Positions 43,902 through 57,800 of a stretch of 64,000 bases of DNA are shown here, in pieces. The DNA is taken from NCBI GenBank assembly GCA_940337035.1, contig CALNHX010002689.1, positions 62,001 to 126,000 on the forward strand, read 5' to 3'. The stretch comes from Agriotes lineatus. Taxonomy: Eukaryota; Arthropoda; Insecta; Coleoptera; Elateridae. The stretch's first letter is position 1, and each line of letters starts with the position of its first letter. Both the position numbers and the translations under genes were made by a program. The notes under the pieces are model-generated. The model was not told where the DNA came from and did not search any database. It saw only the letters and a list, made by a program, of their open reading frames with translations.

Positions 43902-46349
43902 TTACTGATCGTCTTGCAATAATTCCAGTAATCTGTCCAACGGTCTAGCACCTGACATGCCTATATCTACATGACCCCATGCTAGAGTGTTATTCGACTG
44001 AGGAATAAGATAGCGCTTATCATCCCGATATGATAGCGCAATTTTATTCTTCAGTTCAGTGTACACTGTGTGCTTGTGAGAGCGAAAAACATACATTTGG
44101 CAAAAAACCTGACCACGCACATTGTCAACAACGTCGCGATAGGTTGCCATAGTGAGATATTTATTGGCAGCAGCCTTTTGCACACCTTTTGCTTTCTTTA
44201 CTTCTTTCCCTCCCACAAACACGCAGTAGGACTTAGCACCGGCTCCAAAAAATTGTTCTACCGGAACACCTGCGTACTCGTCTTTCATTTTACCGACGAC
44301 CGATACGGTTTGAGGTATACCGTGTCGACCGTCTTTATAATTTGAAGTGTCAAAAAGATCTAAATTAGTTTTTATGTCTTCATAGAAATTGTCAGTCCGT
44401 ACGTGAATTACAAGCGAGTCAGTATCTGTATAGAGTAGGGAGACATTATTGCCATATTTTTGTTTCAAAAAAATATAAAAAAAGTCATACATTACGATTT
44501 TAGATAAGTCCAGAATAGTGAAACCTGCATAGATCGGTTTATTATACAAAACAACTGTTTTATTAAGTTCCACAGCAATCAAATTTTCAGAAAAAATTAC
44601 CGAATCCTTAAAATTTGCTTTGGCAATTAGAGCTGCAGCACCTAGTTTCTTGCCGACATTGTCCCACGTGCTCGCCAACCTGATGTCCGATCGCTTGTCG
44701 ACATTTTCCATCGTCTTTCCGAAAACGCTATTATTTTTAGCCTTAAAAAAATCTTTCTCAAATTCATTTCGTGCTCGGTTACGCAACGCGGTATTCATAT
44801 CAATATATGAGCGCAACCAGGGCGATTGAATAAATTTAAGAATTCTGTGAATTTTTGTAAGAACTAAACCAGCATCTAAACATTGTTTTAAATTTCGATA
44901 ATGAAGCGCCATACTTGGTCTTATGGTACAAATTTGGAATCAATTTTGGACATTTATATTTTCCACCCGGGGGAATAATAAGTTCCGGACAAAAGGGTAG
45001 ATCATTGTGGGTCGTCGTGCAAGTGTTCAGGATACTGCAGATCAACCTCCAAAATAAAACCCGTATCCCGCCTCATCGTCAATTTCAAACACACCAAAAT
45101 TTTCAACTTCCTCCGCCGCGAGCCATTCAAAATTTCGGTGCGGCAAATACTGAGCGCATCGCAAAACCGTATAGGTTTGTAGCGTCTAAATACATAATAA
45201 ATGATGTAGGCTCGGAGGAATCATAATTTGGAACTAAACAATTGTTGGCAATAGCCTTCCTACCAATACATGTGCTTATACCACCCCTAATTGACTTTTT
45301 GAGAAAATGTATCATGTCCATGTCAGTTAATAATTCTAATTTGACACCCGTAGATCGTAAAATAGCGTCCCAACTAAGACCTGGATCCGTATAATATTGG
45401 GCAGGGTCCAACTTATATGCTTCCAAACATAACTTCCTAAAATTTTCAAAACACGTCTGCCAAAATCAACACGTCAGCTTTTAAATAAATGTCCGAGTAG
45501 TCACCCAAAGTTTGACAGTCAAAGGTGTTCCACACAGACACAGCACGATCGTAATCAGTTTGAGAGATGTGTTCTTCATGTAGAGAGTCGAAAAACTGAA
45601 CCTTCGAAGGCAACTTCGCAAGGTTCAATTTTTCGAAGGAGTCCACAAAGGAATATGGAAACACGCCTTTCTGTCTCATTAATTGAAATTTTGCATCGTC
45701 CCCAAACAACCTTTTATTTCATAAAACTGATCGTCAGCCAAATAATCAGCTAAGGTACTCAGAGATCGATTCATAAAACGGTAACTGTCTAGAAATCTAA
45801 TTTGTAAATAAACTTTCTGCGTTTTGTAACCAAAATCGATTTCATCTACTAACAGATGCTTGCCAAAAAATATATATTTTTCTTTCGTTTGAGGTATCAC
45901 ATCGATCTGTTCGCCATCGACGGCGAATTGTTTGACGAACAAATGAGAATCATAATTTAGGTTGTGGAAAAAGACAGGTACAAAATTGGGAACTTTGAAA
46001 TTTAGATTACAGATAGAATGTGCAGCACCCCGATACGCTCCAGTCAGGTGACAATGGGTCTCGCACCCTAATCTGATCGGTCACAAAGGGTCGATCACAT
46101 ATATGGCAAGACGTAGCAGCCTCGTAATTTTGAAGTTCCGCAGTAGTCATCATCGCCAAAGGAACCACGTTTTTTAAAAATTGTCATACAAATAACGAAC
46201 GTCTGCATCCAACCGCCCCATAAAAACAGTTGAAGCATTTTCACCGCGGTACGTTTGAAATTTAGAAAAGACTGTCGTCGTACGAACACTTTATAAAATA
46301 TGCAAACGAGTAAGGCACATGCTTGCACGTCTTAACTGTAAACGAATGT
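43902..46349 (-). pseudogene. Protein-primed family B DNA polymerase, frameshifted and truncated
   Basis: The gene runs leftward. Motif A (LDATNLYGFAM) lies near 45189, motif B (NNSVFGK) near 44732, and motif C (YTDTDSL) at 44412-44432. Upstream, FLDSYRFMNRSL (in 45679-45942) looks like an exonuclease motif, and LGDYSDIYLKADVLILADVF (45446-45709) is typical of the protein-primed group. The pieces lie in different frames, with breaks near 44910, 45050-45130, 45430, 45700 and between 45950 and 46100. The most N-terminal stretch I can follow (CHIC, near 46110) runs into the 9-bp array, so the terminal domain is lost. Polymerases of this type copy linear DNA from a terminal-protein primer. This copy cannot be active. 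Confidence 0.9.
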
Positions 46350-49300
46350 CCTAAGGACATATGGGGCATCTAGGACGTCTGGGACGCCTGGGACATAAGG
46401 GACATATGGGACATATGAGACATCTGGGATGTCTGGGACATTAGGGACATATGGGACATATGGGACATCTGGGACGTCTGGGACGTTAGGGACATATGGT
46501 ACATCTGGGACGTCTGGGACGTTAAGGACATATGGGACATCTAGGACGTCTGGGACGTCTGGGACGTTAAGGACATATGGGACATTTAGGACGCCTGGGA
46601 CATTAGGGACATATGGGACGCCTGGGACATCTGGGACGCCTGGGACATTAGGACATATATGACATATGGGACATCTGGGACGTCTGGGACGTTAGTTACA
46701 TATGGGACATCTGGGACGTCTGGGACGTTAAGGACATATGGGACATCTGGGACGTCTGGATGCTAGGGACATATTGGACACCTGGGACGTCTGGGACGTT
46801 AAGGACATATGGGACATCTAGGACGTCTGGGACGTCTGGGACGTTAAGGACATATGGGACATCTAGGGCGTCTGGGACGTCTGGGACGTTAAGGACATAT
46901 GGGATATTTACTACGCCTGGGATATTAGGGACATATGGGACATCTGGGACGTCTGGGACGTTAAGGACATATGGGACACCTAGGACATCTGGGACGTCTG
47001 GGACGTTAGGGACATATGGAACATCTAGGACGCCTGGGACATTAGAAACATATGAAACATATGGGACATCTGGGACGTCTTGGACGTTAAGGACATTTGG
47101 GACATCTAGGACGTCTGGGACGTCTGGGACGTTAAGGAGATATGGAACATTTAGGACGCCCTGGACATTAGGGACATATGGGACATATGGGATAACTGGG
47201 ACGTCTGGGACGTTAAGACATATGGGACATCTAAAACGTCTGGGACGTTAAGGACATATGGACATTTAGGACATCTGGGACGTCTGGGACGTTATTGACA
47301 TATGGGACATCTGGGACGTCTGGGACGTTAAGGGATATAAGGGACATCTAGGACGTCTGGGACGTTAGGACATACGGGAGATCTGGGACGTCTGGGACGT
47401 TAGGGACATATGGGACATCTGGGACGTCTGGGACTTTAGGGACATATTGGACATCTGGGACGTTAGGTACATATAGGACATCTAGGGACGTCTGTGACGT
47501 TAGAGACATATGGGACATCTAGGACATCTCGGACGTCTGGGACGTTAGGGACATACGGGACAGCTGGGACGTCCTGGACGTTAAGGATATAAGGGACATC
47601 TAGGACGTCTGGGACGTTAGGGACATACGGGAGATCTGGGACGTCTGGGACGTTAGGGACATATCGGACATCTGGGACGTCTGGGACTTTAGGGACATAT
47701 TGGAACATCTGGGACGTTAGGTACATATAGGACACCTAGGACGTCTGTGACGTTAGAGACATATGGGACATCTAGGACATCTCGACGTCTGGGACGTTAG
47801 GGACATACGGGACAGCTGGGACGTCTGGGACGTTATGGACATATGGGACATTTAGGACGCCTGGGATATTAGGGACATATGGGACATCTGGGACGTCTGG
47901 GACGTTAGGGAAATATGGGATATCTGGGACGCCTGGGACATTAAGGACATATGAAACATATGAGACATATGGGACGTGTGGGACGTTAGAGACATATGGA
48001 AACATCTGGGACGTCTGGGACGTTAAGGACATATGGGACATCTAGGACATCTGGGACGTCTGGGACGTTAGGGACATATGGAACATCCAGGACGCCTGGG
48101 ACATTAGAAACATATGAAACATATGGGACATCTGGGACGTCTGGGACGTTAAGGACATTTGGGACATCTAGACGTCTGGGAGGTCTGGGGACGTTAAGGA
48201 CATATGGGACATTTAGGACCCCTGGGACATTGGGGACATTTGGGACATATGGAGAGATCCGGGACGCCTGGGACATTAGGGATATATGGGACATATAGGA
48301 CATCTGGGACGTCTGGGACGTTAGGGATATGGGACATCTGGGACGTCTGGGACGTTAAGGATATAAGGGACATCTAGAACGTCTTGGGACGTTAGGGACA
48401 TATGGGAAAATCTGGGACGTCTGGGACGTTAGGGACATATAGGACATCTAGGACGTCTGGGACGTTAGGGACATATGGAACATCTGTAACGTTAGGGACA
48501 TATGGGACATCTGGGACGTCTGGGACGTTATTGAGATATAGGACATATGGGATATCTGGGACGTCTGGGACGTTAAGGATTTATGGGACATCTAGGACGT
48601 CAGGGACGTTAGGGGCATATGGGGCATTTGGGACACCTGGGACATTAAGCACATATGGGACTTATGGGACAAATGGGACGTCTGTGACGTTAGAGACATA
48701 TGGGACATCTGGGACGTCTGGGACGTTAAGGACATATGTCACATCTAGGACGTCTGGGACGTCTGGGACGTTAAAGACATATGGGACATTTAGGGCGCCT
48801 GGGACATTAGGGGACATATGGGACATATGGGAGGTCTGGGACGCCTGACACATTAGGGACATATGGGACATATAGGACATCTGGGACGTCTGGAACGTTA
48901 TTGATATATGGGACATCTGGGACGTCTGGGACGTTAAGGATATAAGGGACATCTAGGACGTCTGGGACGTTAGGGACATACGGGAGATCTGGGACGTCTG
49001 GGACGTTAGGGACATATGGGACAACTGGGACGTCTGGGACTTTAGGGACATATTGGACATCTGGGACGTTAGGTACATATAGGACATCTAGGACGTCTGT
49101 GACGTTAGAGACATATGGGACATCTAGGACATCTCGGACGTCTGGGACGTTAGGGACATACGGGACAGCTGGGACGTCTGGGACGTTATGGACATATGGG
49201 ACATTTAGGACGCCTGGGATATTGAGGACATATGGGACATCTGGGACGTCTGGGACGTTAGGGAAATATGGGACATCTGGGACGCCTGGGACATTAAGGA

Positions 49301-51482
49301 CATATGAAACATATGAGACATATGGGACGTCTGGGACGTTAGAGACATATGGGACATCTGGGACGTCTGGGACGTTAAGGACATATGGGACCATCTAGGA
49401 CATCTGGGACGTCTGGGGACGTTAGGGACATATGGAACATCCAGGACGCCTGGGACATTAACAACATATGAAACATATGGGACATCTGGACGTCTGGGAC
49501 GTTAAGGACATTTGGGGACATCTAGGACGTCTGGAAGGTCTGGGACGTTAAGGACATATGGGACATTTAGGACGCCTGGGACATTGGGGACATTTGGGAC
49601 ATATGGGAGATCCGGACGCTGGGACATTAGGGATATATGGGACATATAGGACATCTGGGACGTCTGTGAAGTTAGGGACATATGGGACATCTGGGACGTC
49701 TGGGACGTTAAGGATATAAGGGACATCTAGAACGTCTGGGACGTTAGGGACATATGGGAAATCTGGGACGTCTGGGACGTTAGGGACATATAGGACATCT
49801 AGGACGTCTGGGACGTTAGGGGACATATGGAACATCTGGGACGTCTAGGACGTTATTGAGATATAGGACATATGGGATATCTGGGACGTCTGGGACGTTA
49901 AGGATATATGGGACATCTAGGACGTCTGGGACGTTAGGGACATATGGGGCATTTGGGACGCCTGGGACATTAAGCACATATGGGACTTATGGGACAAATG
50001 GGACGTCTGGGACGTTAGAGACATATGGGACATCTGGGACGTCTGGGACGTTTAAGGGCATATGTCACATCTAGGACGTCTGGGACGTCTGGGACGTTAA
50101 GGACATTTGGGACATTTAGGGCGCCTGGGACATTAGGGACATATGGGACATCTGGACGTCTGGACGTTAAGGACATATGGGACATCTAGGACGTCTGGGA
50201 CGTCTGAAACTTTAAGTACATATGGGACATTTAAAACGTCAGGGACATATGGGACATATGGGACATCTGGACGCCTGGAACATTAGGGACATGTGAGACA
50301 TATGGGACATCTGGGACGTCTGGGACGTTAAGGACATATGGGACATCTGGGACGTCTGAGACGTTAGGGACATATGGGACATCTGGGACGTCTGCGACGT
50401 TAGGGACATATAGGACATCTAGGACGTCTGAGACGTCTGGGACGTTAGGGACATATGGGACATCTAGGACGTCTGGGACATTAGGGACATATGGGACATT
50501 TAGGACGTCTGGGACGTCTGGGACGTTAAGGACATATGGGACGTCTGGGACGTTAGGGACATATGGGACATTTAGGACGTCTGAGACGTCTGGGACGTTA
50601 GGGACATGTAGGACAACTAGGACGTCTGAGACGTCTGGGACGTTAGGGACATATGGGACATTTAGGACGTCTGGGACGTCTGGGACGTTAAGGACATATG
50701 GGACGTCTGGGACGTTAGAGACATATGGGACATTTAGGACGTCTGGGACGTTATGGACATATGGGACATCTGGGACGTCTGGGACGTTAAGGACATATGG
50801 GACATATGGGACATCTGGGACGTCTGGGACGTTAAGGACATATGGGACATCTAGGACGTCTGAGACTTCCGGGACGTTAAAGACATATGGGACATTTAGG
50901 AAGCCTGGCACATTAGAGACATATAGGACATCTAATACGCCTGGAACATTAAGGATATATAAGACCTTTGGGACATCTGGGACGTCTGGGACGTTAGGGA
51001 CATATGCCTCATCTAGGACGTCTGGGACGTTAGGGACATATGGGACATCTGGGACGTCTGGGACTTTAGGGACATATGGGACATCTAGGACGTCTGGGAC
51101 GTTAAGGACATTTGGGACATTTAGGACGTCTGGGAGGTCTGGGACGTTAAGGACATATGGGACATTTAGGACGCCTGGGACATTAGGGACATTTGGGACA
51201 TATGGGAGATCTGGGACGCCTGGGACATTAGGAATATATGGGACATATAGGACATCTGGGACGTCTGGGACGTTAGGGACATATGGGACATCTGGGACGT
51301 CTGGGACGTTAAGGATATAAGGGACATCTAGAACGTCTGGGACGTTATGGACATATGGGAGATATGGGACGTCTGGGACGTTAGGGACATATAGGACATC
51401 TAGGACGTCTGGGACGTTAGGGACATATGGAACATCTGGGACGTTAGGGACATATGGGACATCTGGGACGTCTGGGACGTTA

Positions 51483-53400
51483 TTGAGATATAGGACATAT
51501 GGGATATCTGGGACGTCTGGGACGTTAAGGATATATGGGACATCTAGGACGTCTGGGACGTTAGGGACATATGGGACATTTGGGACGCCTGGGACATTAA
51601 GGACATATGGGACATATGGGACATATGGGACATCTGGGACGTCTGGGACGTTAAGGACATATGTCACATCTAGGACGTCTGGGACGTCTGGGACGTTAAG
51701 GACATATGGGACATTTAGGGCGCCTGGGACATTAGGGACATATGGGACATATGGGACATCTGGGTCGTCTGGGACGTTAAGGACATATGGGACATCTAGG
51801 ACGTCTGGGACGTCTGAAACTTTAAGTACATATGGGACATTTAAAACGTCTGGGACATTAGGGACATATGGGACATATGGGACATCTGGGACGCCTGGAA
51901 CATTAGGGACATATGAGACATATGGGACATCTGGGACGTCTGGGACGTTAGGGACATATGGGACATCTGGGACGTCTGGGACGTTAGGGACATATAGGAT
52001 ATCTAGGACGTCTGGGACGTTAGGGACATATGGGACATCTAGGACGTCTGGGACATTAGGGACATATGGGACATTTAGGACGTCTGGGAGGTCTGGGACG
52101 TTAAGGACATATGGGACATTTAGGACGCCTGGGACATTAGGGACATTTGGGACATATGGGAGATCTGGGACGCCTGGGACATTAGGGATATATGGGACAT
52201 ATAGGACATCTGGGACGTCTGGGACGTTAGGGACATATGGGACATCTGGGACGTCTGGGACGTTAAGGATATAAGGGACATCTAGAACGTCTGGGACGTT
52301 AGGGACATATGGGAGATATGGGACGTCTGGGACGTTAGGGACATATAGGACACCTAGGACGTCTGGGACGTTAGGGACATATGGAACATCTGGGACGTTA
52401 GGGACATATGGGACATCTGGGACGTCTGGGACGTTATTGAGATATAGGACATATGGGATATCTGGGACGTCTGGGGCGTTAAGGATATATGGGACATTTA
52501 GGACGTCTGGGACGTTAGGGACATATGGGACATTTGGGACGCCTGGGACATTAAGGACATATGGGACATATGGGACATATGGGACATCTGGGACGTCTGG
52601 GACGTTAAGGACATATGTCACATCTAGGACGTCTGGGACGTCTGGGACGTTAAGGACATATGGGACATTTAGGGCGCCTGGGACATTAGGGACATATGGG
52701 ACATATGGGACATCTGGGACGTCTGGGACGTTAAGGACATACGGGACATCTAGGACGTCTGGGACGTCTGAAACTTTAAGTACATATGGGACATTTAAAA
52801 CGTCTGGGACATTAGGGACATATGGGATATATGGGACATCTGGGACGCCTGGAACATTAGGGACATATGAGACATATGGGACATCTGGGACGTCTGGGAC
52901 GTTAAGGACATATGGGACATCTGGGACGTCTGAGACGTTAGGGACATATGGGACATCTGGGACGTCTGGGACGTTAGGGACATATAGGACATCTAGGACG
53001 TCTGTGACGTCTGGGACGTTAGGGACATATGGGACATCTAGGACGTCTGGGACATTAGGGACATATGGGACATTTAGGACGTCTGGGACGTCTGAGACGT
53101 TAAGGACATATGGGACGTCTGGGACGTTAGGGACATATGGGACATTTAGGACGTCTGAGACGCCTGGGACGTTAGGGACATATAGGACAACTAGGACGTC
53201 TGAGACGTCTGGGACGTTAGGGACATATGGGACATTTAGGACGTCTGGGACGTCTGGGACGTTAAGGACATATGGGACGTCTGGGACGTTAGGGACATAT
53301 GGGACATTTAGGACGTCTGGGACGTTAGGGACATATGGAATATCTAGGACGCCTGGGACATTAGGGACATATGGGACATATGGGACATCTGGGACGTCTG
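51483..53400. repeat. 954-bp tandem duplication within the 9-bp array
   Basis: The word order starting at 51483 (with a diagnostic TTATTGAGATATAGG) repeats from 52437, offset 954 bp = 106 units of 9. A few substitutions separate the copies. Confidence 0.75.
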
Positions 53401-54899
53401 GGACGTTAGGGACATATGGGACATCTGGGACGTCTGGGACGTTAAGGACATATGGGACATCTAGGACGTCTGGGACTTCCAGGACGTTAAAGACATATGG
53501 GACATTTAGGACGCCTGGCACATTAGGGACATATGGGACATCTAATACACCTGGGACATTAAGGATATATAAGACCTTTGGGACATCTGGGACGTCTGGG
53601 ACGTTAGGGACATATGGCTCATCTGGGACGTCTGGGACGCTAAGGACATATGGGACATCTAGGACGTCTGGGACTTTAGGGACATATGGGACATCTGGGA
53701 CGTTAGGAATATATAGGACATCTAGGACGTCTGTGACGTTAGAGACATATGGGACATCTAGGACATCTCGGACGTCTAGGACGTAAGGGACATACGGGAC
53801 AGCTGAGACGTCTGGGACGTTAAAGACATATGCGACATTTAGGACGTCCGGGACGTCTGGGACGTTATGGACATGTGGGACATTTAGGACGCCTGGGACA
53901 TTAGGTAAATATGGGACATATGCGACATCTGGGACGCCTGGGACATTAGGGACGTGTGGGACATATGGGACATCAGGGACGTCTGGGACGTTAGGGACAT
54001 ATAGGACATCTAGGACGTCTTTGACGTCAGGGGCGTTAGGGACATACGGGACAGCTGGGACGTCTGGGACGTTAGGGACATATAGGACATTTAGGACATC
54101 TTGGACGTTAAGGACATATGGAACATCTAGGACGCCTGGGTCATTAGGGACACATGGGACATATGGGACATCTGGGACGTCTGGGACTTAAAGAACATAT
54201 GGGACATCTAGGACGCCTCGGACATTAGGGACATATGGGACATCTGGGACGCCTCGGACATTAGGGACATATGGGACATATGGGACATCTGGGACGTCTG
54301 GGTCGTTAGGGACATATGGGACATTTAGGACGCCTGGGACATTAGGGACATATGGGACATTTGGGACGTCTGGGACGTTAAGGACATATGGGACATCTAG
54401 GACGTCTGGGACGTTAAGGACATATGGGACATCTAGGACATCTGGGACGTCTGGGACGTTAGGGACATATGGAACATCTAGGACGCTTGGGACATTAGAA
54501 ACATATGGGACATTTGGGACATCTGGGACGTCTGGGACGTTAAGGACATTTGGGACATCTAAGACGTCTGGGACGTCTGGAACGTTAAGGACATATGGGA
54601 CATTTAGGAGGCCTGGGACATTAGGAACATATGGGACATATGGGATATCTAGGACGTCTGGGACGTTAAGGATATAAGGGACATCTAGGAAGTCTGGGTC
54701 GTTAGGGACATATGGAACATCTGGGACGTTAGGGACATATGGGAGATCTGGGACGTCTGGGACGTTAGGGACATATAAGACATCTAGGACGTCTGGGACG
54801 TTAGGGACATATGGAACATCTGGGACGTTTGGGACATATGGGACATCTGGGACGTCTGGGACGTTAGGGAGGTATAGGACATATGGGATATCTGGGACG

Positions 54900-57800
54900 T
54901 CTGGGACGTTAAGGATATATGGGACATCTAGGACGTCTAGGACGTTAGGGACATATGGGACATCTGGGACGCCTGGGACGTCTGGGACGTTAAGGACATA
55001 TGGGACATCTCGGACGTCTGGGACGTCTGAAACGTTAAGGACATATGGGACATTTAAAACGTCTGGGACATTATGGACATATGGGACATATGGGACATAT
55101 GGGACGTCTGGGACGTTAGAGACATATGGGACATCTGGGACATTTAGGGCGCCTTGGACATTAGGGACATATGGGACATATGGAACATCTGGGACGTCTG
55201 GGACGTTAAGGACATATGGGACATCTAGGACGTCTGGGACGTCTGAAACGTTAAGGACATATGGGACATTTAAAACGTCTGGGACATTAGGGACATATGG
55301 GACATATGGGACATCTGGGACGCCTGGGACATTAGGGACATATGAGACATATGGGACATCTAGGACGTCTGGGACGTTAAGGACATATGGGACATCTGGG
55401 ACGTCTGAGACGTTAGAAGCATATGGTACATCTGGGACGTCTGGGACGTTAGGGACATATAGGACATCTAGGACGTCTGCGACGTCGGAGACGTTAGGGA
55501 AATATGGGACATCTAGGACGTCTGGGACGTTAGGGACATATGGGACATCTAAGACGTCTGAGACGTCTGGGACGTAAGGGACATATGGGTCATCTAGGAC
55601 GTCTGGGACATTAGGGACATATGGGACATTTAGGACGTCTGGGACGTCTGGGACGTTAAGGACATATGGGACATCTGGGACGTCTGGAACGTTAGGGACA
55701 TATGGGATATTTAGGACGTCTGGGCCGTTATGGACATATGGAACATCTAGGACGCCTGGGACATTAGGGACATATGGGACATATGGGACATCTGGGACGT
55801 CTGTGACGTTAGGGACATATGGAACATCTGGGACGTCTGGGACGTTAAAGACATATGGGACATCTAGGACGTCTGGGACGTCCGGGACGTTAACGACATA
55901 TGGGACATTTAGGACGCCTGGCACATTAGGGACATATGGGACATATGGGACATCTAAAACGCCTGGGACATTAGGGATATATAAGACCTTTGAGACATCT
56001 GGGACGTCTGGGACGGTAGAGACATATGGGACATCTGGGACGTCCGGGACTTTAAGGACATATTGGACATCTGGGACGTTAGGTACATATAGGACATCAA
56101 GGACATCTGTGACGTTAGAGACATATGGGACATCTAGGACGTCTGGGACGTTAGGGACATATGGGACATCTGGGACGTCTGGGACTTTAGGGACATATGG
56201 GACATCTGGGACGTCTGGGACGTTAAGGATATTTGGGACATCTAGGACGTCTGGGTGGTCTGGGACGTTAAGGACATATGGGACATTTAGGACGCCTGGG
56301 ACATTATAGACATTTGGGACATATGGGAGATCTGGGACGCCTGGGACATTAGGGATATATGGGACATTTAGGACGCCTGGGATATTAGGGACATATGGGA
56401 CATATGGGACATCTGGGACGCCTGGGACATTAGGGACATGTGGGACATATAGGACATCTGGGACGTCTGGGACGTTAGGGACATATAGGACATCTAGGAC
56501 GCCTGGGACGTTAGGGACATATGGGACATCTAGGACGTCTGGGACGTCAGGGACGTTAGGGACATACGGGACAGCTGGGACGTCTGGGACGTTAGGGACA
56601 TATGGTACATCTGGGACGTCTGGGACGTTAAGGACATATGGGACATCTAGGACATCTGGGACGTCTGGGACGTTAGGGACATATGGAACATCTAGGACGC
56701 TTGGGACATTAGAAACATATGGGACATTTGGGAGATCTGGGACGTCTGGGACGTTAAGGACATTTGGGACATCTAAGACGTCTGGGACGTCTGGAACGTT
56801 AAGGACATATGGGACATTTAGGAGGCCTGGGACATTAGGGACATTTGGGACATATGGGACATCTGGGACGCCTGGGACGTTAAGGACATATGGGACATTT
56901 AGGAGGCCTGGGACATTAGGGACATATGGGACATATGGGATATCTAGGACGTCTGGGACGTTAAGGATATAAGGGCCATCTAGGAAGTCTGGGTCGTTAG
57001 GGACATATGGGAGATCTGGGACGTCTGGGACGTTAGGGACATATAAGACATCTAGGACGTCTGGGACGTTAGGGACATATGGAACATCTGGGACGTTAGG
57101 GACATATGGGACATCTGGGACGTCTGGGTGGTCTGGGACGTTAAGGACATATGGGACATTTAGGACGCCTGGGACATTAGGGACATTTGGGACATATGGG
57201 AGATCTGGGACGCCTGGGACATTAGGGATATATGGGACATTTAGGACGCCTGGGATATTAGGGACATATGGGACATATGGGACATCTGGGACGCCTGGGA
57301 CATTAGGGACATGTGGGACATATAGGACATCTGGGACGTCTGGGACGTTAGGGACATATAGGACATCTAGGACGCCTGGGACGTTAGGGACATATGGGAC
57401 ATATAGGACGTCTGGGACGTCAGGGACGTTAGGGACATACGGGACAGCTGGGACGTCTAGGACGTTAGGCACATATGGCACATTTATGACGGTTTGGACG
57501 TTAGGGACCTATGGAACATCTAGGACGCCTGGGACATTAGGGACACATGGGACATATGGGACATCTGGGACGTTAAGGACATATGGGACATCTAGGACGT
57601 CTGGGACGTCTGGGACGTTAAGGACATTTGGGACATTTAAGACGCCTGGGACATAAGGGACATATGGGACATATGAGAAATCTGGGACGTCTGGGACATT
57701 AGGGACATATGGGACATATGGGACATCTGGGACGTCTGGGACGTTAGGGACATATGGTACATCTGGGACGTCTGGGACGTTAAGGACATATGGGACATCT

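Larger units (their letters stand above)
30454..46349. mobile_element. Decayed Polinton/Maverick (adintovirus-type) element
   Basis: The satellite stops inside a monomer at about 30454, and new sequence begins with AGTAGGG. The interval encodes the hallmark set of a Polinton: packaging ATPase, adenain-like protease, major and minor jelly-roll capsid proteins, retroviral-type integrase and protein-primed family B polymerase. It also has a PLA2-fold virion protein, a BIR protein and several small conserved-looking genes. Integrase and polymerase converge, and the capsid block diverges from the ATPase. The right end, including the polymerase N-terminus and any right terminal repeat, is missing where the 9-bp array begins. 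The size, about 15.9 kb plus lost sequence, is ordinary for this group. Stops, frameshifts and three insertions or duplications show it is an old integrated copy. The left boundary is clear; the right boundary is a truncation. Confidence 0.9.

Noticed and set aside
46000..46400. Right terminal inverted repeat of the element
   Set aside because: No reverse complement of the left-edge sequence is present; the polymerase gene simply runs into the 9-bp array.
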